The notes under the pieces: generated by a model | The model's input: only the letters and a program-made list of their open reading frames with translations | The model's database searches: none | Told to the model about the DNA's origin: nothing | In this document: piece by piece, positions 1-9,548 of the stretch | Layout: the number at the start of each line of letters is the position of its first letter | How positions within the stretch are numbered: position 1 is the stretch's first letter | Position numbers and translations under genes: made by a program | Source of the DNA: an uncultured Phycisphaerales bacterium | Lineage (GTDB): Bacteria; Planctomycetota; Phycisphaerae; Sedimentisphaerales; Anaerohalosphaeraceae | Reading direction: 5' to 3' | NCBI GenBank assembly: GCA_937868095.1 | Contig: CALMLO010000037.1 | Location: 1 to 64,000, forward strand | DNA length: 64,000 nucleotides

Positions 1-66
1 TGTGCAAAATTGAACCTATAATGTGTTTAGATAATTATTCAATAGTCAATAAAAAAGGAGAAAGCA

Positions 67-609
67 ATGTATTGTAAATATATCCGATGGCGATTGGAGC
101 AAGCCGCCGAGACAGGTTCCTCGCTTCCGGCAAGGGCAGCGGAACATCTCAAACAATGCAGACGCTGTCAGATTTACTATGAAGACTTATGCAGTGTGAT
201 ATCTCATCTTCGCCGGCACAAACCGGAAATGCCGATTTTCTGCAAAACCGCCCTTCAAGAAAGAATTTTGTCTGACATTCTCGAGGAAAGCCATCCTGCT
301 CAAAAACAGCAAGGTTTCCACCGGACGCTCCGAACTGTCTGCAAGGCCGCTCTTGCCGCTTTGGTTATTCTCGGAATCAGCTGGCTTTTGTGGAATCTCA
401 GCACTCCCTCGTCGCTTCCTCCTGAGGAAAATCTCTCGAATGCTGTAATCACGGTTGATTTGTACGATTTTCACGAACAACTGCTGAAAAACACACTCTC
501 TCGGCCCTATGAGACGGAAATTGACAATCTGAATCAAGACATGAAGACGGCTATTCGTTTCGTTTCGGCCTGCCTGCCTCACACGGCCATTACAGCGGAA
601 CTTCCCTAA
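67..609 (+). CDS. Anti-sigma-factor-like membrane protein with HxxxCxxC zinc motif
   Basis: A 180-residue protein. The cytosolic N-terminus carries a zinc-finger-like HxxxCxxC motif (His27, Cys31, Cys34) typical of anti-sigma factors of the ZAS/zf-HC2 type. One hydrophobic segment follows at about residues 92-110, then an extracytoplasmic tail of about 70 residues with no domain I recognise. By family knowledge such proteins hold an ECF sigma factor inactive until an envelope signal arrives. The partner sigma factor is not in the window and could lie just upstream. The start is supported by AAAGGAG six bases before the ATG. A TATAAT lies at 17-22, so the gene may have its own promoter. The role is inferred from the motif and topology; similarity outside the motif is weak. 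Confidence 0.6.
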   Translation: MYCKYIRWRLEQAAETGSSLPARAAEHLKQCRRCQIYYEDLCSVISHLRRHKPEMPIFCKTALQERILSDILEESHPAQKQQGFHRTLRTVCKAALAALVILGISWLLWNLSTPSSLPPEENLSNAVITVDLYDFHEQLLKNTLSRPYETEIDNLNQDMKTAIRFVSACLPHTAITAELP

Positions 610-614
610 GGCCT

Positions 615-2018
615 TTACAGCAGCGGCGTAAGGATGCGGACAATGCTTTCGCACAAATGCCGTCCCAGACCCGCCTCCTCTATCCCTTCCTTGCAGCCGC
701 CGAAGAGCATTCGTATCCAGGTTTCGGCATCTTCAATCTCCGGCAAACTGTACACACACATGGCAATTTCATAATTGATCAGCAGACTGCGATAATCAAT
801 GTTCGCTGATCCGAGAATGGCCACCTGATGATCCATCAGCACCGCTTTGGCGTGAAGCATGCCGGGGGTAAAAAAGAGCACCTTGCCCCCCGCCCGCTGG
901 AGTTCCCGCAGGGGAATGCCGCGGCCTAAGTCCGCCAGCAGATGATTGGAGCGGCGCGGCAGAATAATCCTCACGTCAACACCGCGGCGGGCCGCCAGTA
1001 CAAGGGCCTGAGTAAGCGAGTCATCAGGAATAAAATACGGCGTAACGACCCAAAACCGTTCCTGGGCAGCAAAAACAGCCGTGAGGATTGCATCATAAAG
1101 AGCGTCATTGGGAACATCCGGCCCGCTGGGAACAACCTGGACAATGGCCTGTCCTTTTGTCATATCGGACAATCGTTCCGGTTTAATCTCAGGCAGCCAC
1201 TGACCGCTGGCAAAATGCCAATCATAACGAAAAACCTGCGTATAATGCTGGACAGCCGGCCCTTCGAGGGTAAAGGCCAGATCCCGCCATCGTCCTTCAT
1301 AAGGCACCGGTCCCATATATTCCCTGCCGATATTCGTTCCCCCGCTCAGAACCTTTTTTTCATCGACCACAATAATTTTGCGATGATTCCGCAAATTTGC
1401 CCGGCCGCGAAATGGACGATGAAAAACGGGCATAAAATGGGCATATTGTCCGCCAGCTTCAACGAGGGGACGGAGAAATCGTCCCCGCGTATGCAGACAG
1501 CCGACGCCGTCGAGCAGCAGACAGACCCGCACGCCGGCTCGTGCCTTTTCGGAAAGAACCTCCAGCACTTCAACGCCTCGCTTATCTTTCCGGAAAATAA
1601 AAGTCGCCAGATAGATTGACTCTTCTGCCGAATGAAGCATCTTCATCAATTCCAGATAGGTCTCCTCCCCTGTTCGGCATAAAACCAGATTATGTCCTCC
1701 CTCGGCTGGCGGGTGGCCGTAGGAGCGAAGCAGCCGTTCGATCGGCCCAAGATTTTGCTGAGGCACTTCATGCTGAATCAGACCCAGTTCGTCTTTTTTG
1801 TCGGCTTCCCGACGGATTTTCCGGCCGCCAAACATGAGATACAAAGGCACGCCAATGTAGGGAATCAGAATAACAGCCAGCAACCAGGCAATTGTGCCTG
1901 AGAAAGACCGTTTCTGAAGAAGAATATAAGCAACCAGCACCACACCCAGCAGGAATCCTGCGATGGCAACGATGTTGGTTAAAAGCCAAGCCCAAAAAGC
2001 GTGGAGGACATCTGTCAT
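615..2018 (-). CDS. cls: Cardiolipin synthase (phospholipase D superfamily)
   Basis: A 467-residue membrane enzyme that joins phosphatidyl groups to make cardiolipin at the cytoplasmic membrane. Two N-terminal transmembrane segments (about 12-32 and 42-62) precede two phospholipase D domains. Both HKD motifs are complete: HRKIIVVD with His212 and Asp219, followed by the GGTN run, and HAKAVLMD with His389, Lys391 and Asp396, followed by GSAN. Length is near that of ClsA-type enzymes. The start is preceded by AAGGAG about 11 bases upstream. It lies 49 bases downstream of the ClC gene on the same strand and is probably cotranscribed with it. Confidence 0.92.
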   Translation of the reverse strand: MTDVLHAFWAWLLTNIVAIAGFLLGVVLVAYILLQKRSFSGTIAWLLAVILIPYIGVPLYLMFGGRKIRREADKKDELGLIQHEVPQQNLGPIERLLRSYGHPPAEGGHNLVLCRTGEETYLELMKMLHSAEESIYLATFIFRKDKRGVEVLEVLSEKARAGVRVCLLLDGVGCLHTRGRFLRPLVEAGGQYAHFMPVFHRPFRGRANLRNHRKIIVVDEKKVLSGGTNIGREYMGPVPYEGRWRDLAFTLEGPAVQHYTQVFRYDWHFASGQWLPEIKPERLSDMTKGQAIVQVVPSGPDVPNDALYDAILTAVFAAQERFWVVTPYFIPDDSLTQALVLAARRGVDVRIILPRRSNHLLADLGRGIPLRELQRAGGKVLFFTPGMLHAKAVLMDHQVAILGSANIDYRSLLINYEIAMCVYSLPEIEDAETWIRMLFGGCKEGIEEAGLGRHLCESIVRILTPLL

Positions 2019-2067
2019 AATCCAAACCGCTCCTTATTCAGAACAACGCCTAGTCCTTCCCAAACAC

Positions 2068-3444
2068 TCAAGTATTTTTTCTCTTTTGCATGTATTCCCG
2101 AAAGAATCTCCAGCAGTGGGAAAAACCGCCCAGAATCGTCTTCTCGTGCTCTTTATAAGAGGGGCAAACGGAATCAATTTCCTGCCCTATCTGAACATCA
2201 AGTGAAGCAGATTTTCGCATCAAAAGAATTTGGCTTGGATAAACGCTGTGATGACCGGTCATCAGAAAGCTGAGTACAGCCGCGATGGCCGCGTAGGGAG
2301 CGATGGCCGGACCGAACATCTCCACGGCCATCATTCCGGCGCTGATTGGGGTATTGGCGGCGCCGGCCAGCAGGGCCACTAAACCGATAGAAGAAAAAAT
2401 GGACACATCCAAACCAAAAAGTCCGGCAAAACAAGCCCCTGCTGTGGAACCGACAAAGAAAACAGGCGTTACAATCCCCCCGCTGCCTCCAAATGACAAG
2501 GTGATTGAAGTAAAGACTGCTTTCAAAATAAAACTGTACCAAGGGGGACTGCTGCCATTCAGTGTATCCTGGATGGTTTCGATGCCCAGCCCCAGATAGC
2601 GAGTAGAAACGAGGAGCGTCAACCCTGCCAGCACAAGACCCGCCAGAAACGCCTTCAAAAAGGGATTAATGCTGAGTCGGGCTGAGCAATATTTTCCTGC
2701 CTGAAGGATCCCGATAAAAAGACGTGCACAAAGGCCCAAAAAGATTCCAGCAGCCGCCACCTGCAAGAAAAAAAAACCGCCGGAGGGTACCTGAGGAATT
2801 AGATGATAAAAATAAGGCACCCCAAAAGCAGCAGCTATTTTATATCCTACCAGACCTGCTACAAAAGAAGGCAGAAGCACTTCATACAAAATCGAGCCGA
2901 CAAAAAGCACCTCGACGCCGAATATCGCCCCGCTGATGGGAGTGCCGAACACGGAGGCAAAGCCGGCACTGATGCCGCAAATCACCAGTTTTTTTCGATC
3001 CTGATCGCTGAGCCGGAAGAGGTCGGCAAGTTGGGAAGCCAGGGCTGCGCCAATCTGGGCACAAGGGCCTTCTTTGCCGACCGAACCGCCAGCTGCCAGC
3101 GTAATGATCGTCGCTGCCAGTTTGACAGGCACAACGGATGCTTTAATTTTGCCGGAGCGTTTATGTATGGCCTCAATAACTTTTTCAGTCCCATGGCCCG
3201 CGGCATCCGGTTCAAAAAAACGAACTAAAAAGACACTTACAACCAAAGCGACGGGCAGAAGAAAATAATAGAATTCCCATTGGGAAGACAGGTGCTGGGC
3301 CCACAAAAGAATCTTAATAAAAACTGTGGTGGACAAGCCCACTACGACTCCCACGCCGGCTGCCGCACAAATCCACTTAAAAACGCTGACAAACAGGACC
3401 GTTTCTTCAGCCAATGATTGTTTGATAAAGGGTTCTTTGCTCAT
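2068..3444 (-). CDS. ClC-family chloride channel or H+/Cl- antiporter
   Basis: A 458-residue polytopic membrane protein of the ClC family, which moves chloride or related anions across the cytoplasmic membrane. The GKEGP motif is present at residues 123-127, giving the gating glutamate Glu125, and a later GGSGGIVTP segment matches the second anion-coordinating loop. The first selectivity loop reads GHGTEKV in place of the textbook GSGIP, so the central serine is absent here; GHG variants are common in bacterial ClC proteins. There is no C-terminal CBS pair. Transport mode and anion preference cannot be told from the sequence. It is followed on the same strand by cls. Confidence 0.88.
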   Translation of the reverse strand: MSKEPFIKQSLAEETVLFVSVFKWICAAAGVGVVVGLSTTVFIKILLWAQHLSSQWEFYYFLLPVALVVSVFLVRFFEPDAAGHGTEKVIEAIHKRSGKIKASVVPVKLAATIITLAAGGSVGKEGPCAQIGAALASQLADLFRLSDQDRKKLVICGISAGFASVFGTPISGAIFGVEVLFVGSILYEVLLPSFVAGLVGYKIAAAFGVPYFYHLIPQVPSGGFFFLQVAAAGIFLGLCARLFIGILQAGKYCSARLSINPFLKAFLAGLVLAGLTLLVSTRYLGLGIETIQDTLNGSSPPWYSFILKAVFTSITLSFGGSGGIVTPVFFVGSTAGACFAGLFGLDVSIFSSIGLVALLAGAANTPISAGMMAVEMFGPAIAPYAAIAAVLSFLMTGHHSVYPSQILLMRKSASLDVQIGQEIDSVCPSYKEHEKTILGGFSHCWRFFREYMQKRKNT

Positions 3445-3753
3445 TTTCCCTCAAGGGTGATTCTATCCGCTGCTCCAACAGCAACCCGTCAGAAAGGCCT
3501 GAAAAAGTTCAAGTACATACAAAAGGTGATTCAAATCAGAGACGTCTTGTTGTTCCTTTTGCAAAAGAAAGAAGCCATATCTCTTTCGCAATCAGTCTTC
3601 TATCCAATCCTCGTCAATTTGCACTTATACTCGAACCAAAAACGGCTGTAAAGAATTTTCTATTCTTCGGACAGAATATTACCAGTTTCAAAATCTTGAA
3701 TTGCCCTCTTGCTTTTTTCCAGCAAAACGGCTATAAAATCTCTATCATTTACC
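3445..3753. other. Intergenic region between ClC gene and tRNA-Thr
   Basis: About 310 bases without a convincing gene; short open frames here have no ribosome-binding site or recognisable product. It holds the upstream region of the minus-strand ClC gene and the tRNA promoter described separately. Two similar AT-rich elements containing AAAACGGCTGTAAA (about 3639) and AAAACGGCTATAAA (about 3724) occur in the same orientation. Confidence 0.6.
3709..3737 (+). promoter_or_regulatory. Sigma70-type promoter for tRNA-Thr/tRNA-Lys
   Basis: TTGCTT at 3709-3714 and TATAAA at 3732-3737 are separated by 17 bases. Expected transcription start is a few bases before the tRNA-Thr at 3754. Confidence 0.6.
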
Positions 3754-3825
3754 GCCGAAGTAGCTCAACGGTAGAGCACGGCTTTCGTAAAGCCGGGGTT
3801 ATGGGTTCAAATCCCATCTTCGGCT
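3754..3825 (+). tRNA. tRNA-Thr (anticodon CGT)
   Basis: A complete cloverleaf of 72 bases. The acceptor stem is GCCGAAG paired with CTTCGGC, the D arm starts TAGCTC, the anticodon loop TTCGTAA gives CGT (codon ACG), and the T loop is TTCAAAT. The 3' CCA is not encoded. A tRNA-Lys follows after 118 bases and may share the transcript. Confidence 0.95.
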
Positions 3826-3943
3826 TCAAGAGGGCGTCCAAAAAAGTCCTGCTGAAACAAGGATTTTCGGCTTTCGTGCAGGGGATATTTTGGTTGCAGA
3901 CCAATGCTTTCCACGCTACAGTGCTGGACTTTCAGCAAACAAA

Positions 3944-4016
<73 letters not shown>

Positions 4017-4026
4017 TTTAAGATGT

Positions 4027-4067
4027 AAGGCCTTGCAAATCAAAGACTTGCAAGGCCTTCTTTTTTG
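4027..4067 (+). terminator. Rho-independent terminator after tRNA-Lys
   Basis: A perfect 12-bp inverted repeat (AAGGCCTTGCAA at 4027-4038 and TTGCAAGGCCTT at 4048-4059) is followed by a run of six T on the plus strand. There is no T run on the minus strand, so it serves the tRNA transcript rather than pgi. Confidence 0.85.
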
Positions 4068-4069
4068 TT

Positions 4070-5479
4070 CTACATCAAATAGCGATAATCCGGCTCTGCA
4101 AAGGGGCGAATTTTTTCTGCCATTTCCTCATAGCCAGGCCGTCCCATCAAGGCAAATGTAGCTTCCTTGCCCAGCTCCACCGCCGGCTGATCATACGGAT
4201 TGACACGAAACAGCATTCCTGCCAGCGAGGTTGTCACTTCGTATAGATAAAGAAACTGGCCTACTGTTTCCGGGCAAATTGAATCAAAAAAGACTGTCAG
4301 ACAAGGCCGCTGGTCTTTTATGAGGGCGTATTCCGTAGCTATTTTTTCGCTATTGAGCAGTTTGGCCATCCCTGCACCGGCCAAATAAGCCAGCTCCGGG
4401 GCCTCGGTGGGACACTCACCGATTATTACATCCCGCCCAAACTCCTTCACCTGCAGGAAGGTAAAGACCTTATCATTGGGGCCTTCCCGATACAGCTGAA
4501 CCTGACTGTGCTGGTCGGTTGTTCCGAGGGCTTTAACAGGGGTCGGACCAACAAAAACCTCTTTGCCGTCTTCATCCACCCTCTTGCCGAGACTTTCCGC
4601 CCACAATTGACGATACCAGTCAGAAAGGTCTTTAAGGGCATAACTGTAAGGCATCATGACCGAAATTCGTTTGCCTTTCTGATAATAATGCCACTGAATA
4701 GCCGCATTCATAGCTGCCGGATTGGCCAAAAAGTTCGTTTGGCTAACCTTTTCATCCATCCAGCGGGCTCCCTCCAGCAAGGCCTCGATATCAATGCCGC
4801 ACACAGCCGCACTTAAAAGTCCCACAGGGCTAAGAACACTGAAGCGCCCCCCTACCCCATCGGGCACTTCCAGCGAGCGAAAGCCCGCTTTATCGGCAAT
4901 GGTTCTCAACGTGCCCTTGCGAGAATCGGTTGTAGCCACAATTTGTTTTTTGTATCCTTCCGCTCCCAGGCGTTTGAGAAGCATTTGACGGATAACCAGG
5001 AATTGAGCGGCGGTCTCCGCTGTTTGGCCTGATTTGCTGATAACATTAAATACGGTATGCTCCAATTTATCCTCAATCCAATCGAGAAAACTGGCGAACT
5101 GAACGGGGTCCACATTATCAAAAACGAACAGCCGGGGGCCTTTCCTCTGTTTCGGGTCTATATTGTACAGATAAGGATTCAGGGCTGTCTGCAAGGCGAT
5201 ATTTCCCAAGGCCGACCCGCCGATCCCGAGGACAACAAAATTCTCACACTCCTGCCGAATCTGGCGTGCCATTTCACAGACTTCTTTTGGATAATGGGGA
5301 TGATACGGCAAATCCCGATAAGGAACCTTTCTCTCTTTACGCTGGTGATTCAGGCGTTCAATGAGGGGTGTTGTTTGTTTGGCCAGCAAGTCAAACTGCT
5401 GTTTGGAAATTCCGTGCTCGAGGCCAATAACTTCTTCGCATACATTTTTATAATAAAAACTTACATTTTTCCCTACCAC
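4070..5479 (-). CDS. pgi: Glucose-6-phosphate isomerase
   Basis: A 469-residue cytosolic enzyme of glycolysis and gluconeogenesis that interconverts glucose 6-phosphate and fructose 6-phosphate. The N-terminal half holds the sugar-phosphate-binding SIS fold with the GIGGSALG loop and the ISKSGQTAET phosphate-binding segment; the C-terminal half carries the TTDQHSQVQLY region with the catalytic histidine. Length and order fit the shorter bacterial and archaeal-like Pgi group. The start is a GTG with AAAGGA eight bases upstream. It lies 36 bases after the helicase gene on the same strand and may be the last gene of that run. Confidence 0.93.
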   Translation of the reverse strand: MVGKNVSFYYKNVCEEVIGLEHGISKQQFDLLAKQTTPLIERLNHQRKERKVPYRDLPYHPHYPKEVCEMARQIRQECENFVVLGIGGSALGNIALQTALNPYLYNIDPKQRKGPRLFVFDNVDPVQFASFLDWIEDKLEHTVFNVISKSGQTAETAAQFLVIRQMLLKRLGAEGYKKQIVATTDSRKGTLRTIADKAGFRSLEVPDGVGGRFSVLSPVGLLSAAVCGIDIEALLEGARWMDEKVSQTNFLANPAAMNAAIQWHYYQKGKRISVMMPYSYALKDLSDWYRQLWAESLGKRVDEDGKEVFVGPTPVKALGTTDQHSQVQLYREGPNDKVFTFLQVKEFGRDVIIGECPTEAPELAYLAGAGMAKLLNSEKIATEYALIKDQRPCLTVFFDSICPETVGQFLYLYEVTTSLAGMLFRVNPYDQPAVELGKEATFALMGRPGYEEMAEKIRPFAEPDYRYLM

Positions 5480-5515
5480 GGCAATATTCCTTTAAAAAAT
5501 ATTTTCTCTGTCTAT

Positions 5516-7717
5516 TTACCGGAGTCGAACCAAGCCGGCGTATTTTACCATTAAAGATTTCGTTTTGCCAGAATTGAAGTGGACTACTACAATGCTGCTT
5601 TCACCAAGATCGAGAAACTCTTTCACGCGGCCGCGACCGAACTTGGAATGCTCCACCCACTCATTGACAGCGAATTTCTGTCCATTCTTGTTTTTGGGGC
5701 GAACATCCGTCTCGGTTTTTTCAAGAGGTTCAGCCCTCTCGGCCGCCCATTCCTGAGCCGCGGATTCCCCTTCAAAACCGATTTCATAGAGAAACGGCGA
5801 TGGAACGGTTCGCAGAAACTGGCCGCGAAGAACGCGATGCCTGGCATAACTAATTGTAAGCGAATCTTTTGCACGAGTCATTCCGACAAAAAAGAGCCGC
5901 CGCTCTTCTTCAAGTTCATCCGCGCCGCCTTCGAGAGCTCGTTCATGAGGGAGCATTCCCTCCTCCAGACCAATAATGAAAACATGAGAAAACTCCAATC
6001 CTTTGGCGGCGTGGAGGGTCATCAAAGATACTCGGCCTGCATTGGGGTCGAAGGCGTCCGTATCGCTGTAGAGTGCGATTGTCTGAAGATAATCAGCCAA
6101 AGACGGGTTTTCCGTATTCCGATCGTATTCGGCCGCTGCATTGATCAATTCGTTGATATTGTCAACGGCCTCTTCATCCCCGGCGGCCTTGAGAGCATCC
6201 GCCAAGCCGCTCTCCGCAAAGACACAATCCATCAGAACGGATGCTTCCTGTTCTGTTTCCTGCCGAAATCGCTCGAAAAAGCCGGCAAAATCCACCAAAC
6301 GATCACGTGTACCGGCAGGAATTGTCTCAATCCGTTTGGCATGCCTTGCGGCCTCCAGAAGCGAAAGACGATTGGCAGAAGCAAACTCCTGCAGCCGCTG
6401 AATCGTTTTATCACCGATGCCGCGGCTGCGGCTTGCCACAGCCCGCAGAAAAGCTACATCATCAGCGGGATTTACAATCAATTTCAGATAGCTGAGAAAA
6501 TCCTTGATTTCCTTTCGTGCATAAAACTCAACGCCTCGGATGACCTGATAGGGAATTTGCCGGCGGATAAAGGCCTCTTCGACGGCTCGGCTCATCGCAT
6601 TGACACGATAAAAAACAGCGATTTCCTGCGGATCGGCTCCTTTACGGAGCAGTTCGGCAATTTCAGAAGCCAGATGCTCGGCCTCCTCATTTTCGTCCTC
6701 ACAAGTGCAAATGCGGACTTCTTCGCCTTCTGAACGAGTAGGAATAAGGATTTTCGCTTTCCGCTGGCGGTTGCCCGCAATCAGCCGGTCTGCCTTTCGC
6801 AGGATATTCGCGGTGGAACGGAAATTTTCCTCCAATTTAATAACAACGGCATTGGGCCAGTCGCGTTCGAATGCAAGAATATTGCCGATGTCCGCTCCCC
6901 GCCATCGATAAATAGATTGATCGGGATCGCCGGTCACACAAATATTGCCATGGTCGGCGGCCATTCCACGGGCAATCTGATACTGGGCGTGGTTGGTATC
7001 CTGGTATTCGTCAATCAGTAAATACCGAAAATGACCGGAAAGTTCCTGGCGAATCTGGGGAAAATCCCGCATCAGCAAGGCCGTCCGCATCAGCAAATCA
7101 TCAAAATCAAGGGCCTGATTGCGGCGCAGGATTTCCTGGTATTTTGCATAAATGGATGAAACGGTTCGTCCGAAGTAATCCTCGACGCGGGCGGCAAAGG
7201 CCTGCTCGTCTTCAAGATCATTTTTCAAGCGGGAAACCATATGCAGCATTCGGGCCGGAGAAAAATTGGAGGACGAAACCCCGCAGGCGGCCACGGCCTC
7301 TTTCATACAGCGTATCTGATCAGATTCATCATAAATACTGAATGTCGGTTCAATACCGGCCGGCTGTCCGTACTGCCGCAAAATGCGCACACATAAGGAA
7401 TGAAAAGTACTGATATGGCTTCCGGCCGGCACACCGGAAGTCAGAACCCGCTGACGCATTTCTTCCGCGGCTTTGTTGGTAAAGGTGATAGCACAGATGC
7501 GGGAAGGGCGCACGCCGGAGTAAATCAGCATTGCAATCCGGCAGGTTATGACGCGCGTCTTGCCGCTGCCAGGCCCGGCCAGGACCAGCAACGGTCCTTC
7601 GCGATGCAGGACCGCCTGACGCTGCGATTCAGTAAGGCCTTGAAGTATTTTTTCCGGGTTCACTGTCTTTTTCGCTGTTTCAAATTGCTGTTTTTCTCGA
7701 GGAGGCAGTGTACGCAA
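5516..7717 (-). CDS. UvrD/PcrA/Rep-type superfamily 1 DNA helicase
   Basis: A 733-residue 3'-5' DNA helicase of the UvrD group, acting in repair or replication restart. Walker A is AGPGSGKT at residues 47-54; Walker B is LLIDEYQDTN near residue 235; motif III contains GDPDQSIYRWRGAD; late motifs include SLMTLHAAKGLEF and EEERRLFFVGMTRAK. The last 70 residues form the small C-terminal domain seen in PcrA, containing the VxHxxFGxGxV-like pattern (here VEHSKFGRGRV). The listed start is a TTG; a GTG 18 codons further in is an alternative, so the N-terminus is uncertain. It sits 68 bases after the membrane protein gene upstream and 36 bases before pgi. Whether it is PcrA, UvrD or Rep cannot be told without alignment. 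Confidence 0.9.
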   Translation of the reverse strand: MRTLPPREKQQFETAKKTVNPEKILQGLTESQRQAVLHREGPLLVLAGPGSGKTRVITCRIAMLIYSGVRPSRICAITFTNKAAEEMRQRVLTSGVPAGSHISTFHSLCVRILRQYGQPAGIEPTFSIYDESDQIRCMKEAVAACGVSSSNFSPARMLHMVSRLKNDLEDEQAFAARVEDYFGRTVSSIYAKYQEILRRNQALDFDDLLMRTALLMRDFPQIRQELSGHFRYLLIDEYQDTNHAQYQIARGMAADHGNICVTGDPDQSIYRWRGADIGNILAFERDWPNAVVIKLEENFRSTANILRKADRLIAGNRQRKAKILIPTRSEGEEVRICTCEDENEEAEHLASEIAELLRKGADPQEIAVFYRVNAMSRAVEEAFIRRQIPYQVIRGVEFYARKEIKDFLSYLKLIVNPADDVAFLRAVASRSRGIGDKTIQRLQEFASANRLSLLEAARHAKRIETIPAGTRDRLVDFAGFFERFRQETEQEASVLMDCVFAESGLADALKAAGDEEAVDNINELINAAAEYDRNTENPSLADYLQTIALYSDTDAFDPNAGRVSLMTLHAAKGLEFSHVFIIGLEEGMLPHERALEGGADELEEERRLFFVGMTRAKDSLTISYARHRVLRGQFLRTVPSPFLYEIGFEGESAAQEWAAERAEPLEKTETDVRPKNKNGQKFAVNEWVEHSKFGRGRVKEFLDLGESSIVVVHFNSGKTKSLMVKYAGLVRLR

Positions 7718-7785
7718 AAACCCTCACGGAGGCAAGAGTTTCAGCAGAAAAACTTTCCGGTCTATGGAACCGGCTGGGACGACTG

Positions 7786-9537
7786 CTACTGAAGGCGTTC
7801 GAGGAGCTGCTGCTCCTGCTGCCGAAGTTTTTCAAATAAATCCGGCCGTTCAATCTGAATCCGGGCAAGCAGACTCCTTTTGAAAGAAGGCGGGTATTCC
7901 GGGTCTTCCATAAACCCCTGAAAGGCGGTATATCGGAACAAATCCATCGGAGGAAGCCCCAGACGGCCTGGCACATCGCCCCCAATTTCGGACATGTAGT
8001 AATCATAAATCTGCTGAGCAAGTTTTTCTCTTGCATAGGCCTCGTTGTCTTCGCGGATTGCATAATAGAAATAGGCATCCTGAAGACGGAACAAGATGGC
8101 CTCGACGGCATCATCAAAGCTAAGCCCCTCCATCTCCTGACGGAAACGATACTGAACAAACTCCTCAAAGGGTTTCAGATACTCCTGGCGTATATTTCCT
8201 CCGTCATCTCGCGGATAAAGTTTCCTGAGTTCTGCGTAAATTTGGCGGGCCCTCCGCTCGTGTCCTGCCTGATACATTGACATCATGGCGTTTTCGAGGA
8301 AATTTTTATGCCCGCCTCGCACGGCTTTGGGGTTGCCCCCCTCCAGGATTTCGTATTTTTCAATAATTTTTCGCCAGGCCTGATCGCAGGATGTAAACAT
8401 TTTTGGGTCCGGGCGAATAAAAATGGCCATTTCCTTGTCTGGGCCTGTATAAAGAATGATGTTGCCGCTGCGATAAAGCTGCTGAAGACTGTGAAAGACG
8501 ATACGGTCGGTGTTTTTCTCTTCAATCCGGTACTGCTCCGGACGCGAGGCCTTCTCCAGCCCCAGCACCGCCCAATAAATAGAATGAGCGCCGGGATGCT
8601 CCCAGTTGATTGGAAAACGCTGGTTGGGGTCATCAATATCCGTCCGGCCGTACTGCTTGTTAATCCGAACCATCAGGTCCGGCTCCATTTTCCAAGTATT
8701 GCGGAGAACGAAGGCGCGGGCGAACGTATCAAATTTTTGAAGACCAGGTTTATCCCGAAAAGAATCGATCACTTCAAAAGCAGACCGGGGGAACAGGTTG
8801 GGCTGCTGACGAAGCGTTAAAAAGTTATCAACAAGAGTTTGGTGCTGCTGAAATCTCGAATCGGTCTTGCACAGTTCTTCGATAAAAAGGGCCACATCCG
8901 GATCGGCAAGAATTTCCCTAAGCTGTGTCGGAGCGGCTGCCAGCCGTTCATATTCTTCGTTGGTTTGGTCGCCCAGCAAAGGACGCATCTCCAGAAGCAG
9001 CTGCATTTTATAATAGCGATGGCAATCGTCGAGATTATCCCCGATTTTATGCCAGAAAATCCATCCGAGTGACTGATAGAGCGAGATATTCTGCGGATTG
9101 AGCGGAATGCCTCGGTCTCGAAGCAATTCGTAGCCGTTGCGAACCCATAGCCATCGTTGAGGACATTGCGTATTGGGAATGGCGACAGAAATGTTATAGG
9201 CCATATTCCATGCGTGAAAATCCCAAACCTTTGCAAAACGGGGCTGAAGAATGGTAATCCATTCAGCCAGCTGCTTGGCATCAAAAAACTTGCCCTCCTG
9301 TTTGAGGCGATCGGCCCGCATCCAAAGGACATCCACCACCAGCCCCCGAAAAGCCCCCATGGCCACCGTGGCAAAAGCCAAAGAAGGCGGGGCATTCAGC
9401 AGAGGGTCATTAAGAACCAGTCCCATTTGGGCTCGTTTCAGATGAATGGTCGGCTGGAGCCGCCAGGCCGCAATCAGCAGTCCAATCCCTATTAGCAGAC
9501 AAAACAGAACAATAATTCGGTTTTTCCAAAGCATCCG
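7786..9537 (-). CDS. Large single-anchor membrane protein of unknown function
   Basis: I do not recognise this 583-residue protein. One N-terminal hydrophobic segment (residues about 5-22, following a short basic start) anchors it, and the rest is predicted soluble and outside the membrane. The body is rich in Trp, Tyr and Arg and has helical stretches reminiscent of tetratricopeptide-type solenoids, for example around FFDAKQLAEWITILQP and the later region rich in HERRARQIYAELRKLYP. The chosen ATG lies 9 bases after the stop of the upstream ABC permease; starting further upstream would overlap that gene by over 100 bases. Its place directly behind an ABC-2 ATPase and permease suggests it works with that exporter, possibly as an extracytoplasmic accessory subunit. 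That role is inference from position only. Confidence 0.6.
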   Translation of the reverse strand, partial: RMLWKNRIIVLFCLLIGIGLLIAAWRLQPTIHLKRAQMGLVLNDPLLNAPPSLAFATVAMGAFRGLVVDVLWMRADRLKQEGKFFDAKQLAEWITILQPRFAKVWDFHAWNMAYNISVAIPNTQCPQRWLWVRNGYELLRDRGIPLNPQNISLYQSLGWIFWHKIGDNLDDCHRYYKMQLLLEMRPLLGDQTNEEYERLAAAPTQLREILADPDVALFIEELCKTDSRFQQHQTLVDNFLTLRQQPNLFPRSAFEVIDSFRDKPGLQKFDTFARAFVLRNTWKMEPDLMVRINKQYGRTDIDDPNQRFPINWEHPGAHSIYWAVLGLEKASRPEQYRIEEKNTDRIVFHSLQQLYRSGNIILYTGPDKEMAIFIRPDPKMFTSCDQAWRKIIEKYEILEGGNPKAVRGGHKNFLENAMMSMYQAGHERRARQIYAELRKLYPRDDGGNIRQEYLKPFEEFVQYRFRQEMEGLSFDDAVEAILFRLQDAYFYYAIREDNEAYAREKLAQQIYDYYMSEIGGDVPGRLGLPPMDLFRYTAFQGFMEDPEYPPSFKRSLLARIQIERPDLFEKLRQQEQQLLERLQ

Positions 9538-9548
9538 TTTCGTATCCG

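Noticed and set aside
5579-6733. Open frame of 384 codons opposite the helicase gene
   Set aside because: Antisense shadow with no start context and no known motif.
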